Positions 52,806 through 64,000 of a DNA stretch of 64,000 nt are shown here, piece by piece (positions within the stretch are counted from its first letter, which is position 1; the number at the start of each line of letters is the position of its first letter). Source of the stretch: an uncultured Bacteroidales bacterium (GTDB lineage Bacteria; Bacteroidota; Bacteroidia; Bacteroidales; UBA932). The position numbers and the translations under genes are program-made. Under the pieces are notes generated by a model that was given only the letters and a program-made list of their open reading frames with translations, was not told the origin of the DNA and ran no database searches. The DNA lies in contig ONDF01000011.1 of NCBI GenBank assembly GCA_900316525.1, positions 1 through 64,000 of the forward strand, in the 5' to 3' direction.

Positions 52806-54512
52806 ATGAAAGCTATCAAATTTACTGCAATAGGTATTCTGGCCGCCTCCTCCATGCTGTTCACGGCATGTTTCGACCTGGAGGAGCAGGCTTTCTCCGA
52901 GATCATCACCGAGAACATCGAATTCGGTGACAATGAGCTCGCCTCCATGGTTTCCAGCGGCTACGGCAACCTCTCTTACATTCTGGGCTGGCAGGGGCTG
53001 TTCGACTCCCAGGAGGAAGCGGCGGACGTGATCATCACGCCCACCCGTCCCAACGGTTGGGATGACGGCGGCACCTACAAGCGCATGCACCGTCATACCT
53101 GGTCCAATGAAGAATGGCAGCCCGCGAACACGTATGAAACCGCGTTCGAGGCCATCAACTTCTGCAACCGGATCCTCACCCAGATCGAGGCCGGAGACAT
53201 CCCTGTCGCCGAGGAGACCCGGGCCCGGTACGTTCCGGAGCTTCGCGCCCTTCGCGCCCTCTGGTACTCCCTGTTGCTGGACCAGCACGGCAATGTCCCG
53301 ATCGTGACCAAGTTCTCCACGGAAGTGCCCACGCAGAGCACCCGGAAGGAGGTGTACGAGTTCGTCGTCAAGGAACTGACCGAGGTCATCGACGCCGGAA
53401 CCGTCACCAAGGAGAAGACCTACAGCACCCTGAATCACTGGAGCATCGAGATGCTGCTGATGCGTGTGTACCTCAATGCGGAAGTGTACGCCGGCGTGAA
53501 GGCCTATGACAAGGCCCTCAAGCTCGCGGAGGACATCATCGAGAACAGCCCGTACCGCCTCTCCGCTACCTATGCCGAGAACTTCGCCGTGGATCTGGGA
53601 CCCAGCAACACCGAGGTCATCTTCGCCGTCGTGTACGATGAGTTGCAGGGCGTGATCCACTCCCAGTGCCGCAAATGGTATCCTCCCGTGTCCAAGAATT
53701 ACTTCGGCTGGGGCTTCCAGTGCTGGGGCGGCAACTGCTGCAACCCGCAGTTCTACAACTCCTATCAGGAGGGTGACAAGCGCCGGGACGACACCTGGTT
53801 CCATGGCCCGATGGTCGCCGCCGACGGCAAGCTGGTCTGGACCTGCCTGAATTACCTCCCATCCGTTTCCTGCAACCCGGCCGACAGCGGTGTGGGCGAG
53901 GGCCAGGACTGCACCAGCATCGACTTCGGTCTCCGTCAGAAGAAGTACGAGCCGGATGTGAACGGCATCTATTACTGGGATAACGACTTCCCGTATTTCC
54001 GCCTCGCTGAGGCCTACTACACCGCGGCCGAGTGCATCCTGCGCGGAGAGCATGGCAAGAAGAGCGCGGCCGATTACGTGAACGCCGTCCGCAGCCGTTC
54101 CGTCAGCACGCCTATCACCGATGCCGAGCTCCGGGCCGACACCAAGATGGTCTATGGACTCGTCCCGTGGGGCGCCCTGACCTATGCCGACATCCAGAAG
54201 TACAACGGTACCCACGACTGGTCCGAGATCGCCGACAAGCTGGAAGCTTCCCAGGCCAACGACAAGATCATCCGCTCCGGTCACGACACCGACCCGGTGG
54301 AACTGGGCGGCATGTATGACGAGTGGGGCTGGGAGTTCGCCCTCGAGTGCCAGCGCCGTACGCAGATGATCCGCTTCGGCACCTTCTCCAACCGGAACTG
54401 GTTCAACAAGCCGGCCATCAACGACACCCACGACCAGCTGTTCCCGATTCCGCTCTGGATCCTGCAGGACAATCCGAACCTGAAGCAGAATCCGGGTTAC
54501 GCGGGCGCTTAA
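52806..54512 (+). CDS. SusD/RagB-type surface lipoprotein (second pair)
   Basis: A 568-residue lipoprotein with lipid Cys22 (FTAC). It carries the N-terminal FDLEEQAFSEIITENIEFG segment and helical regions (RALRALWYSLLLDQHGNVPI), and ends with RTQMIRFGTFSNRNWFN plus PIPLWILQDNPNLKQNPGY, the usual SusD end. It binds ligand above the SusC channel. A terminator and a short gap separate it from the metallopeptidase gene. Confidence 0.92.
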   Translation: MKAIKFTAIGILAASSMLFTACFDLEEQAFSEIITENIEFGDNELASMVSSGYGNLSYILGWQGLFDSQEEAADVIITPTRPNGWDDGGTYKRMHRHTWSNEEWQPANTYETAFEAINFCNRILTQIEAGDIPVAEETRARYVPELRALRALWYSLLLDQHGNVPIVTKFSTEVPTQSTRKEVYEFVVKELTEVIDAGTVTKEKTYSTLNHWSIEMLLMRVYLNAEVYAGVKAYDKALKLAEDIIENSPYRLSATYAENFAVDLGPSNTEVIFAVVYDELQGVIHSQCRKWYPPVSKNYFGWGFQCWGGNCCNPQFYNSYQEGDKRRDDTWFHGPMVAADGKLVWTCLNYLPSVSCNPADSGVGEGQDCTSIDFGLRQKKYEPDVNGIYYWDNDFPYFRLAEAYYTAAECILRGEHGKKSAADYVNAVRSRSVSTPITDAELRADTKMVYGLVPWGALTYADIQKYNGTHDWSEIADKLEASQANDKIIRSGHDTDPVELGGMYDEWGWEFALECQRRTQMIRFGTFSNRNWFNKPAINDTHDQLFPIPLWILQDNPNLKQNPGYAGA

Positions 54513-54521
54513 TCAGAAATC

Positions 54522-54557
54522 AGGGCCGACCCGTGAGGATCGGCCCTTTTCTTTTTC
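54522..54557 (+). terminator. Terminator (or attenuator) after susD
   Basis: AGGGCCGA (54522-54529) pairs with TCGGCCCT (54540-54547), followed by a T-rich run. It lies 10 bases after the SusD stop. Part of the transcripts may read through to the metallopeptidase gene, since no new -7 box is obvious before it. Confidence 0.65.
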
Positions 54558-54582
54558 TTGTCGTGACCAAGTCATGCGGGGG

Positions 54583-56028
54583 ATGAAAAAGTGGATATCC
54601 GCACTTGCGGCGCTTTCACTGGCGCTGGTGTTCTCCTGTGAGCGGGAGGAGACCGTGTCCCCCGGCGCACCCCCGGTCCTCACACCGGCGGAAGTCCCTG
54701 ACTACGACAAGATTCACTTAGGCTCCGAGTTCTACAAGAAAGAGCGGGGATGGGCGGTGTCCAATACCTTCTATGACCCGCTCCGGCCGGAGAGCCTGTG
54801 GTATTTCGGGCGCAGCCGGCAAAGCGAGCATTTCATCCTTTTCTGGGACAAGGATTACGGCGCCACGTCGCCGGACGAAGCGTCCGGCCCCTATCATCTG
54901 GATACGAAAGCGTTCCTGGACTGGTGCGAGGAGATCTACGCCGATTATGTGAACGCCCTCAAGTTCATCCGTCTCGACGCGGGCGGGAAGTCCTATCTGG
55001 ACCAATACAAGTTCCAGGTCTTCCTGTGGCACCAGACGGAGTGGGCGGCTTACGGCTCGGGCCCGGAGGACAACGTCACCGGATGTCTCTGGATCAATCC
55101 CGAGGCGGCGAACAGCCGTTCCACCGTGGCCCATGAGATCGGCCACTCCTTCCAGTACCAGGTCGCGTGTGACCTGGTTTTGAACGGGAAGACGTCCGAT
55201 ATCGACCAGGTGGCTTTCCGCTACGGGCAGGGGCCGGGAGGCAGCACTTTCTGGGAGCAGACGGCCCAGTGGCAGGCCTTCCAGATGTGCCCGGAAGAGA
55301 CCTTCACGAATTACAATTTCACCGAATTCTGCGACAACTGCCACCGGCATTTCGCCCACGAGGACATGCGCTACGGCAGCTATTTCTTCCACTACTACTG
55401 GGTGGACAAGTACGGTCAGGACGCCGTGTCAAAGGTGTGGCATACGGCCCGCAGGCCCGAAGACTCCCTGGAATCCTACATGAGTGCCTTCTCCCTGACC
55501 CTGGACGAATTCAACGCCCAGGTCTATGACTATGCCGCCCGCGTCGCCACCTGGGATTTCAAGCAGATTCGCACCGAGGGCGCCCGCTATGCGGGAGCGG
55601 TCACCTGGAAAGGAATCGACCTGGGGGACGGCTGGTGGAAGGTGGATCCTTCCAAGGCTCCGGAAGCGACCGGCTTCAACCTCATCCGGCTGAGCGCAGC
55701 GCCCGGCCAGGAACTGACGATGGACTTCGCGGGCCTTCCCGACGAAGAAGGTTACAACGCGAGCGGCGACGCCTCCCGGGCCGGTTGGACCCTCGGTTTC
55801 GTTTCTCTCGGGGACGGCTGGTCCACCCGGACCTACAGTGAAAGTGCGATGGCCACAGCCGCCACGGGGAACACCGCCACGCTCCAGTGGACGGTTCCCG
55901 CCGGCGCCCAGGCCGTATGGGCCGTCATCGCCTGTACGCCGACGACTTACATCACCCACCTTTGGGATGACGACAACAGCAATGACCGCCACTGGCCGTA
56001 CAAAGTGAAAGTGTCGGCCGGAATCTGA
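54583..56028 (+). CDS. DUF6055-like putative zinc metallopeptidase lipoprotein
   Basis: A 481-residue lipoprotein (lipobox VFSC). It has an HEIGHSFQYQ motif (His184, Glu185, His188), the gluzincin-type HExxH, with a FWEQTAQWQAFQ segment as a possible third-ligand helix. Residues about 90-310 form a catalytic-like domain (beginning FWDKDYGATSPDEA). The C-terminal 160 residues are two beta domains (DGWWKVDPSKAP). This fits the Bacteroidetes family of unknown function DUF6055 in which the HExxH is conserved. It could trim the peptide part of a glycoprotein at the cell surface. A Met nine bases upstream (54574) is an alternative start. The DPP IV gene starts 31 bases after its stop. Confidence 0.68.
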   Translation: MKKWISALAALSLALVFSCEREETVSPGAPPVLTPAEVPDYDKIHLGSEFYKKERGWAVSNTFYDPLRPESLWYFGRSRQSEHFILFWDKDYGATSPDEASGPYHLDTKAFLDWCEEIYADYVNALKFIRLDAGGKSYLDQYKFQVFLWHQTEWAAYGSGPEDNVTGCLWINPEAANSRSTVAHEIGHSFQYQVACDLVLNGKTSDIDQVAFRYGQGPGGSTFWEQTAQWQAFQMCPEETFTNYNFTEFCDNCHRHFAHEDMRYGSYFFHYYWVDKYGQDAVSKVWHTARRPEDSLESYMSAFSLTLDEFNAQVYDYAARVATWDFKQIRTEGARYAGAVTWKGIDLGDGWWKVDPSKAPEATGFNLIRLSAAPGQELTMDFAGLPDEEGYNASGDASRAGWTLGFVSLGDGWSTRTYSESAMATAATGNTATLQWTVPAGAQAVWAVIACTPTTYITHLWDDDNSNDRHWPYKVKVSAGI

Positions 56029-56059
56029 ATGATTTTGTGATCAAGTGTATCAACGCGTT

Positions 56060-58108
<2,049 letters not shown>

Positions 58109-58135
58109 CGGCTTTTTCTTGTCCCCGAAAATGCG

Positions 58136-58143
58136 TATTTTTG
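58136..58143 (+). promoter_or_regulatory. -7 promoter element (TATTTTTG) of the pruA-hypD operon
   Basis: TATTTTTG matches TAnnTTTG, 30 bases before the ATG at 58174 and 27 bases after the DPP IV stop. It would allow pruA and the following genes to be expressed apart from the transport part. Confidence 0.62.
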
Positions 58144-58173
58144 AAGACCGCAAAACTAATAACCACAACTGAT

Positions 58174-59799
<1,626 letters not shown>

Positions 59800-59805
59800 A
59801 CAACT

Positions 59806-60669
59806 ATGAAAAACGGATGGATCGCCGCGCTGGCCGCGGGCCTGCTTGTGCTGGCCTGCGGCCGGACGGCTCCGAAGCAGGCGGAGGTCGACTTCGTGGA
59901 GGCGCTCGGGATTCCCGAGTGCGTGATCACGACCCCGCCGGATTCGCTGCACCTGGACCCCTGGTACAAGAAGTATGTCGATGTGAACGGCATTCCGCTG
60001 TGCTCGTCCTGGCGCTGCCCGGACAGTGCGCTCGTCGCCGGCCACAATACGCTGTGGGCGATGACGTCCATGCTGTCGGACGACGTGATGGACGCCCTCC
60101 GCAAGGCGGGCACGCGCGTGACGATGATGGGACGGTATGAGGGCACTACGGATGTGCCTGAGCACCACTACCTGATCAACGATACCACCCTGAACTGGGA
60201 CCTCCGGGCCCGCGGCCTGGGCGGTGACCTAGAGTTCCCGCTCACTTCCTGCGCGGAGGAGAACGTCCTCGGCTACCAGATCGACAAGTATCACGCGGAG
60301 GACATCCTCATCCACGAGTTCGCCCACTCGATCCACCTCGTGGGCATCGTCCAGGTGGATCCGGACATCAACGACCGCTTGGAAGCCCTGCTGCAGAACG
60401 CGAAGGACAAGGATCTCTGGTGGAACACCTACCGCCTCACGGACATCGCAGAGTATTTCGCCGAGGGCGTGCAGGACTGGTTCAACGTGAACGCGGAGAT
60501 GGACCATCCCGACGGGAAGCACAACTACGTGAACACCCGCGACGAGCTCAAGGAGCGCGACCCGGGCCTGTACGAGCTCCTCGCCGAGTACTTCCCCGCC
60601 ACGGACCAGCAGATCTCCAAGCACAAGTTCGTGAACGAGTGCACCAAGGAGAACAGCCGCACGCGGTAG
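59806..60669 (+). CDS. HExxH lipoprotein, putative metallopeptidase
   Basis: A 287-residue lipoprotein with lipid Cys18 (VLAC). The motif HEFAH (His170, Glu171, His174) is followed 46 residues later by EYFAEGVQDWF (Glu216, Glu220), a spacing and context like the lethal-factor/Pro-Pro-endopeptidase clan of zinc peptidases. Other marks are GTRVTMMGRYEGTTDVPEH and SCAEENVL. I do not recognise a characterised family, so the enzyme class is a motif-based guess. It lies 6 bases after pruA, inside a Pro/Hyp-linked operon, and would act at the outer or periplasmic face. A role in cutting Pro-rich peptides is possible. Confidence 0.6.
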   Translation: MKNGWIAALAAGLLVLACGRTAPKQAEVDFVEALGIPECVITTPPDSLHLDPWYKKYVDVNGIPLCSSWRCPDSALVAGHNTLWAMTSMLSDDVMDALRKAGTRVTMMGRYEGTTDVPEHHYLINDTTLNWDLRARGLGGDLEFPLTSCAEENVLGYQIDKYHAEDILIHEFAHSIHLVGIVQVDPDINDRLEALLQNAKDKDLWWNTYRLTDIAEYFAEGVQDWFNVNAEMDHPDGKHNYVNTRDELKERDPGLYELLAEYFPATDQQISKHKFVNECTKENSRTR

Positions 60670-60671
60670 CC

Positions 60672-60719
60672 TGTCATTCTGAGCGGTCTTTTGTCATTCT
60701 GAGCGAAGCGAAAGAATCT
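60672..60719. repeat. Dispersed repeat, copy E, just upstream of the M24 gene
   Basis: TGTCATTCTGAGCGGTCT (60672-60689) is followed by TGTCATTCTGAGCGAAGCGA...GAATCT (60692-60719). The last base is directly before the ATG at 60720, so the repeat forms the whole untranslated spacer. Confidence 0.6.
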
Positions 60720-62114
60720 ATGTTTGATAAAAATACGTACATGACCCGCCGCGCCCGCCTCGCCCAGCAGGTGGGTGGTGGCGTGCTCCTGTTCCTGGGG
60801 AACAACCACGTGGGCATGAACTATGAGGGGAACGAGTACAACTTCCGCCAGGACAGCAGTTTCCTGTATTTCTTCGGCCTGGACTATGCCGGCCTGACGG
60901 CCGTGATGGACGTGGACGCCGGCGAGGAGATCATCTTCGGTGACGAGCTCACGATCGACGACATCGTCTGGACCGGAACCATGCCTTCCCTGTCCGATAA
61001 CGCCAGGAAAGTGGGTGTCGATAAGACCCTCCCCCTGTCGGCGCTCAAGGAGTATCTGGGCAAGGCCATGCACCAGGGCCGGAAAATCCGGTTCCTGCCC
61101 CCGTACCGGGCCGACCACAAAGTGCGCCTGATGGACTTGCTGGGCATCTTGCCGGGCGTGCAGTCCCTGCATGCCGACGAGGCCCTGATCCGGGCCATCG
61201 TGGGCCTGCGCATCCACAAGACGGCGGAGGAGGTTGCGGTCATCGAGGATGCCGTGGATGTGAGTACGCGGATGCATCTGGAAGCCTATCGGATGGCCCG
61301 TCCGGGCGTGCATGAGGCCGAAATCGCCGCCGCAGTGCTCCGCCTCGCCTCTTCCCGCCCCGGCGGCGGGCTGGCGTTCCCCACCATCGCGACGGTGGCG
61401 GGCCAGGTGCTCCACAACCACGGCTTCATCCATACGCTCAAGGACGGGGACATCTTCCTGTTGGACGCCGGTGCGGAGAACGCCGAGCACTACTGCGGCG
61501 ACCTTTCTTCCTCCATGCCGGTGAGCGACCGTTTCACGCCCCGCCAGGAGGAGATCTACCGGCTGCATCTGCGCAGTTTCCAGGCGGCCGTGGACCAGCT
61601 CCGGCCGGGCAATCCCTACCGCAACGCCCACCTGGCTGCGGCGGAGGCCATCGCCGAGGGGATGGTGGACCTGGGCCTGATGAAAGGCTGCCCGCGCGAC
61701 ATCGCCGAGAGCGGTGCGTACGCCCTGGTGTTCCCCTGCGGCACCGGGCATATGATGGGCCTGGACGTGCACAACATGGAGAACCTGGGCGAGCAATATG
61801 TCGGCTATGCCGAGGGGGAAAAGAAGAGTACCCAGTTCGGCTTCAAATCACTGCGCCTCGCCCGTCCGCTGGAACCCGGTTTCGTGTTCACCGTGGAGCC
61901 CGGCATCTATTTCATCCCGGAGCTCATCGATCGTTGGAAGGCCGAGGGCCGTTTCAAGGAATTCATCAACTACGACAAGTTCGAGGCTTGGAAGGGCTTC
62001 GGCGGTCTCCGCAACGAGCTGGATTACCTCATCACCGAGGACGGCTGCCGCGTGCTGGGCACGCTCAAGAAGCCGATGACCCTGGAAGAAGTCTATACCG
62101 CGAAGAACCTGTAA
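60720..62114 (+). CDS. M24-family X-Pro aminopeptidase/prolidase (second copy)
   Basis: A 464-residue pita-bread peptidase with an aminopeptidase P N-terminal domain. Metal ligands look complete: Asp in DAGAEN, Asp in GDLSSSMP, His in GTGHMMGLDVHN, Glu in EPGIYF and Glu in LRNELDYL. It removes the residue before Pro or cuts X-Pro/X-Hyp dipeptides in the cytoplasm. It differs from the copy at 33213-34610, which belongs to another operon. It directly precedes hypD (2 bases), so the dipeptide products of DPP IV can feed Hyp to HypD. Start at ATG 60720, the first codon after the repeat. Confidence 0.85.
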   Translation: MFDKNTYMTRRARLAQQVGGGVLLFLGNNHVGMNYEGNEYNFRQDSSFLYFFGLDYAGLTAVMDVDAGEEIIFGDELTIDDIVWTGTMPSLSDNARKVGVDKTLPLSALKEYLGKAMHQGRKIRFLPPYRADHKVRLMDLLGILPGVQSLHADEALIRAIVGLRIHKTAEEVAVIEDAVDVSTRMHLEAYRMARPGVHEAEIAAAVLRLASSRPGGGLAFPTIATVAGQVLHNHGFIHTLKDGDIFLLDAGAENAEHYCGDLSSSMPVSDRFTPRQEEIYRLHLRSFQAAVDQLRPGNPYRNAHLAAAEAIAEGMVDLGLMKGCPRDIAESGAYALVFPCGTGHMMGLDVHNMENLGEQYVGYAEGEKKSTQFGFKSLRLARPLEPGFVFTVEPGIYFIPELIDRWKAEGRFKEFINYDKFEAWKGFGGLRNELDYLITEDGCRVLGTLKKPMTLEEVYTAKNL

Positions 62115-62116
62115 AC

Positions 62117-64000
62117 ATGACATTTACCATCAAACATCCCGAGAACGACGGGGGAATGAACCCGCGGATCAAGCGTCTCCGGGAGGAGAGCGTATCGACG
62201 CCCGCAACCTTGACCATCGAACGCGCCCTCATCGAGACGGCGTTCTACAAAGAGAACTATGGAAAATATTCGATTCCGGTGCTCCGCGCGAAGAACTTCT
62301 ACGAGATTTGCGCGAAGAAGACGCTGTACATCGGCCCGGACGAGCTGATCGTGGGCGAGCGCGGCCCCAAGCCGAAGGCGGTCCCGACGTTCCCGGAGCT
62401 TACCTGTCACAGCGTGGAGGACCTCCACGTGCTGGACACCCGTGAGCTGCAGACGTACCACATCAGCCAGGAGGACATCGACACGTATGAGCGCGAGGTG
62501 ATCCCTTACTGGAAGGGCAAGACGCAGCGCGAACGCATCTTCAGCCACGTGTCCAAGGAGTGGGAGGAAGCCTACCACGCCGGCGTGTTCACCGAGTTCA
62601 TGGAACAGCGCGCCGCGGGCCACACCGCGATGGACGGCCGGATGTACCGCGAAGGCCTGCTGGACATGAGGGCCCGGATCGAGAAGAACATCGCCGCCCT
62701 GGATTACATCAACGATCCCGAGGCGACCGACAAGGAGCAGGAACTCGACGCGATGCGCATTTCCTGCGACGCCGCGATCCTGCTCGCCGAGCGCCATGCC
62801 GCCCTCGCGGAGGAAATGGCCGCTTCCTGCACGGACCCGGTCCGTAAGGCGGAACTCGAGAAGATCGCCTCTGTGTGCCATTGGGTCCCTGCCCATGCCC
62901 CCCGCGACCTCTGGGAGGCTATCCAGATGTACTGGTTCGTCCATCTCGGGACCGTGACGGAGCTCAACGGATGGGATTCCATGAACCCCGGCCACATCGA
63001 CCAGCACCTCTATCCCTTCTACAAGAAGGGCGTGGAGGAAGGGACGCTGGATTACGACAAGGCGAAGGAACTCCTGTGCTGCCTGTGGATCAAGTTCAAT
63101 AACCAGCCCGCGCCGCCCAAGGTGGGGATCACCGCGCGCGAGTCCGGCACCTACAACGACTTCACGAACATCAACATCGGCGGTGTCGACAAGTACGGAA
63201 ACAGCGGCGTGAACGACCTCTCCTACATGATCCTCGAGATCCAGGAGGAGCTGCACGAACTGCAGCCGGGCCTGTCGATCCACATCGCGGAGAACACCCC
63301 CGACGAGTTCCTCGCCGCGGGCATCAAGGTCATCCGCCTGGGCCACGGCTATCCGTCCGTGTTCAACCCCGATACGTATGTGAAGGAGCTGGTCCGCCAG
63401 GGGAAATCGCTGGAGGACGCCCGCGAGGGCGGCTGCTCCGGCTGCATCGAGGTGGGTGCCTTCGGCAAGGAAGCCTATCTGCTGACGGGCTACCTGAACA
63501 CGCCGAAGATCCTGGAAATCACGCTGAACAACGGCGTGGACCCGGAAACCGGCAAGATGATCGGCCTCGAGACCGGCGACCCGCGCGGCTTCAAGACGTT
63601 CGAGGAACTGTACGACGCCTGGCACAGGCAGATGGAGTACTTCGTGAACCTGAAGCTCAGCGTGAACAACTACATCGAGCGGATGTTCTCCCTGTATGCC
63701 CCCGCCACCTTCCTGAGCCTGTACATCGAGGATTGCATCGACAAGGGCAAGGACTACTACAGCGGCGGCGCGCGGTACAACACGACTTACATCCAGTGCA
63801 CGGGCCTCGGCACCATCACGGACTGCTTCACCACCCTGAAGAAGCACGTGTTCGAGACCGGGCGCTACACGATGGACCAGCTGCTGGCCGCGGTGGCCGA
63901 TGACTGGAAGGGGCACGAGCCCATGCGCTTGTACATCCGCAACCACACGCCTTTCTTCGGCAACGATGACGCGTATGCCGACGACATCGCGGTCCGCGTG
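62117..64000 (+). CDS. hypD: trans-4-hydroxy-L-proline dehydratase (glycyl radical enzyme), 3' end outside window
   Basis: The first 628 residues of a glycyl radical enzyme; the C-terminal radical Gly domain lies beyond the window. Active-site residues match Clostridioides difficile HypD with a constant offset of 9: Asp287 (Asp278), Ser343 (Ser334), Phe349 (Phe340), Cys443 (Cys434) and Glu445 (Glu436), in LNGWDSM, ESGTYNDF and GCSGCIEVG. HypD uses a thiyl radical to dehydrate trans-4-hydroxyproline to 1-pyrroline-5-carboxylate without oxygen. An activating radical-SAM enzyme is needed and is probably just downstream. It starts 2 bases after the M24 peptidase stop. This points to an anaerobe. 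The alternatives, pyruvate formate-lyase or glycerol dehydratase, would not share these five residues. Confidence 0.88.
   Translation, partial: MTFTIKHPENDGGMNPRIKRLREESVSTPATLTIERALIETAFYKENYGKYSIPVLRAKNFYEICAKKTLYIGPDELIVGERGPKPKAVPTFPELTCHSVEDLHVLDTRELQTYHISQEDIDTYEREVIPYWKGKTQRERIFSHVSKEWEEAYHAGVFTEFMEQRAAGHTAMDGRMYREGLLDMRARIEKNIAALDYINDPEATDKEQELDAMRISCDAAILLAERHAALAEEMAASCTDPVRKAELEKIASVCHWVPAHAPRDLWEAIQMYWFVHLGTVTELNGWDSMNPGHIDQHLYPFYKKGVEEGTLDYDKAKELLCCLWIKFNNQPAPPKVGITARESGTYNDFTNINIGGVDKYGNSGVNDLSYMILEIQEELHELQPGLSIHIAENTPDEFLAAGIKVIRLGHGYPSVFNPDTYVKELVRQGKSLEDAREGGCSGCIEVGAFGKEAYLLTGYLNTPKILEITLNNGVDPETGKMIGLETGDPRGFKTFEELYDAWHRQMEYFVNLKLSVNNYIERMFSLYAPATFLSLYIEDCIDKGKDYYSGGARYNTTYIQCTGLGTITDCFTTLKKHVFETGRYTMDQLLAAVADDWKGHEPMRLYIRNHTPFFGNDDAYADDIAVRV

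Noticed and set aside
62117-64000. Pyruvate formate-lyase or glycerol/choline lyase-type enzyme
   Set aside because: All five HypD active-site residues visible in the window match with a constant offset of 9, and the neighbours are Pro/Hyp enzymes.

Overview
The window is a contiguous piece of a fairly GC-rich Bacteroidales-type genome, probably from a gut or rumen species. This rests on two SusC/SusD pairs, an ECF sigma/FecR/TonB receptor/DUF4249 set, many Cys lipoproteins, a two-component-propeller regulator with an AraC domain, and a recurring TAnnTTTG promoter element (the Bacteroidetes -7 box) just upstream of gene starts. I could not run any search. Family calls come from motifs, lengths and context.

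Region 1 (1-12920) looks like accessory DNA stacked against a tRNA-Gly(GCC) gene on the minus strand. It holds the tail of an AAA ATPase, a BlaI/M56/thioredoxin-like operon with a palindromic operator, a PstS-like lipoprotein, two small membrane proteins, an ECF sigma/FecR/lipoprotein/TonB receptor/DUF4249 operon, and a Fic protein. Two truncated copies of the tRNA 3' end plus its terminator (3432-3489 and 5712-5768) lie in direct orientation with the intact tRNA end. They cut the region into two tRNA-bounded segments, which suggests successive integrations.

Region 2 (13048-31334) opens with a von Willebrand A lipoprotein and an OmpA lipoprotein. A ROK regulator then reads away from a long sialic-acid and amino-sugar operon: SusC, SusD, a surface lipoprotein, N-acetylneuraminate lyase, AGE-family epimerase, NanM-like mutarotase, GH20 hexosaminidase, an MFS transporter and a two-domain sialate O-acetylesterase. 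Together these would import and de-acetylate sialic acid and convert it to pyruvate and GlcNAc. No sialidase is present.

Region 3 (31361-40438) is mixed: a HigBA-like toxin-antitoxin pair, small lipoproteins, a short formate/nitrite-type channel overlapping an M24 peptidase, a DUF456 protein, NagA overlapping a C69 dipeptidase, and pheS.

Region 4 (40504-64000, continuing past the edge) is the most interesting. Two Cys/Zn beta-L-arabinofuranosidases (GH127 type), a GH27 alpha-galactosidase, a SusC/SusD pair, a DUF6055-like metallopeptidase, a DPP IV-type peptidase, P5C dehydrogenase (PruA), an HExxH lipoprotein, an M24 X-Pro peptidase and a trans-4-hydroxyproline dehydratase (HypD) follow one another on the plus strand. 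They are interrupted only by a convergent propeller/AraC regulator that lacks a kinase. The parts match what is needed to strip and consume plant hydroxyproline-rich glycoproteins (extensins): remove Hyp-linked beta-L-arabinose and Ser-linked alpha-galactose, import the products, cut Pro/Hyp peptides, dehydrate Hyp to P5C and oxidise P5C to glutamate. This substrate assignment is inference.
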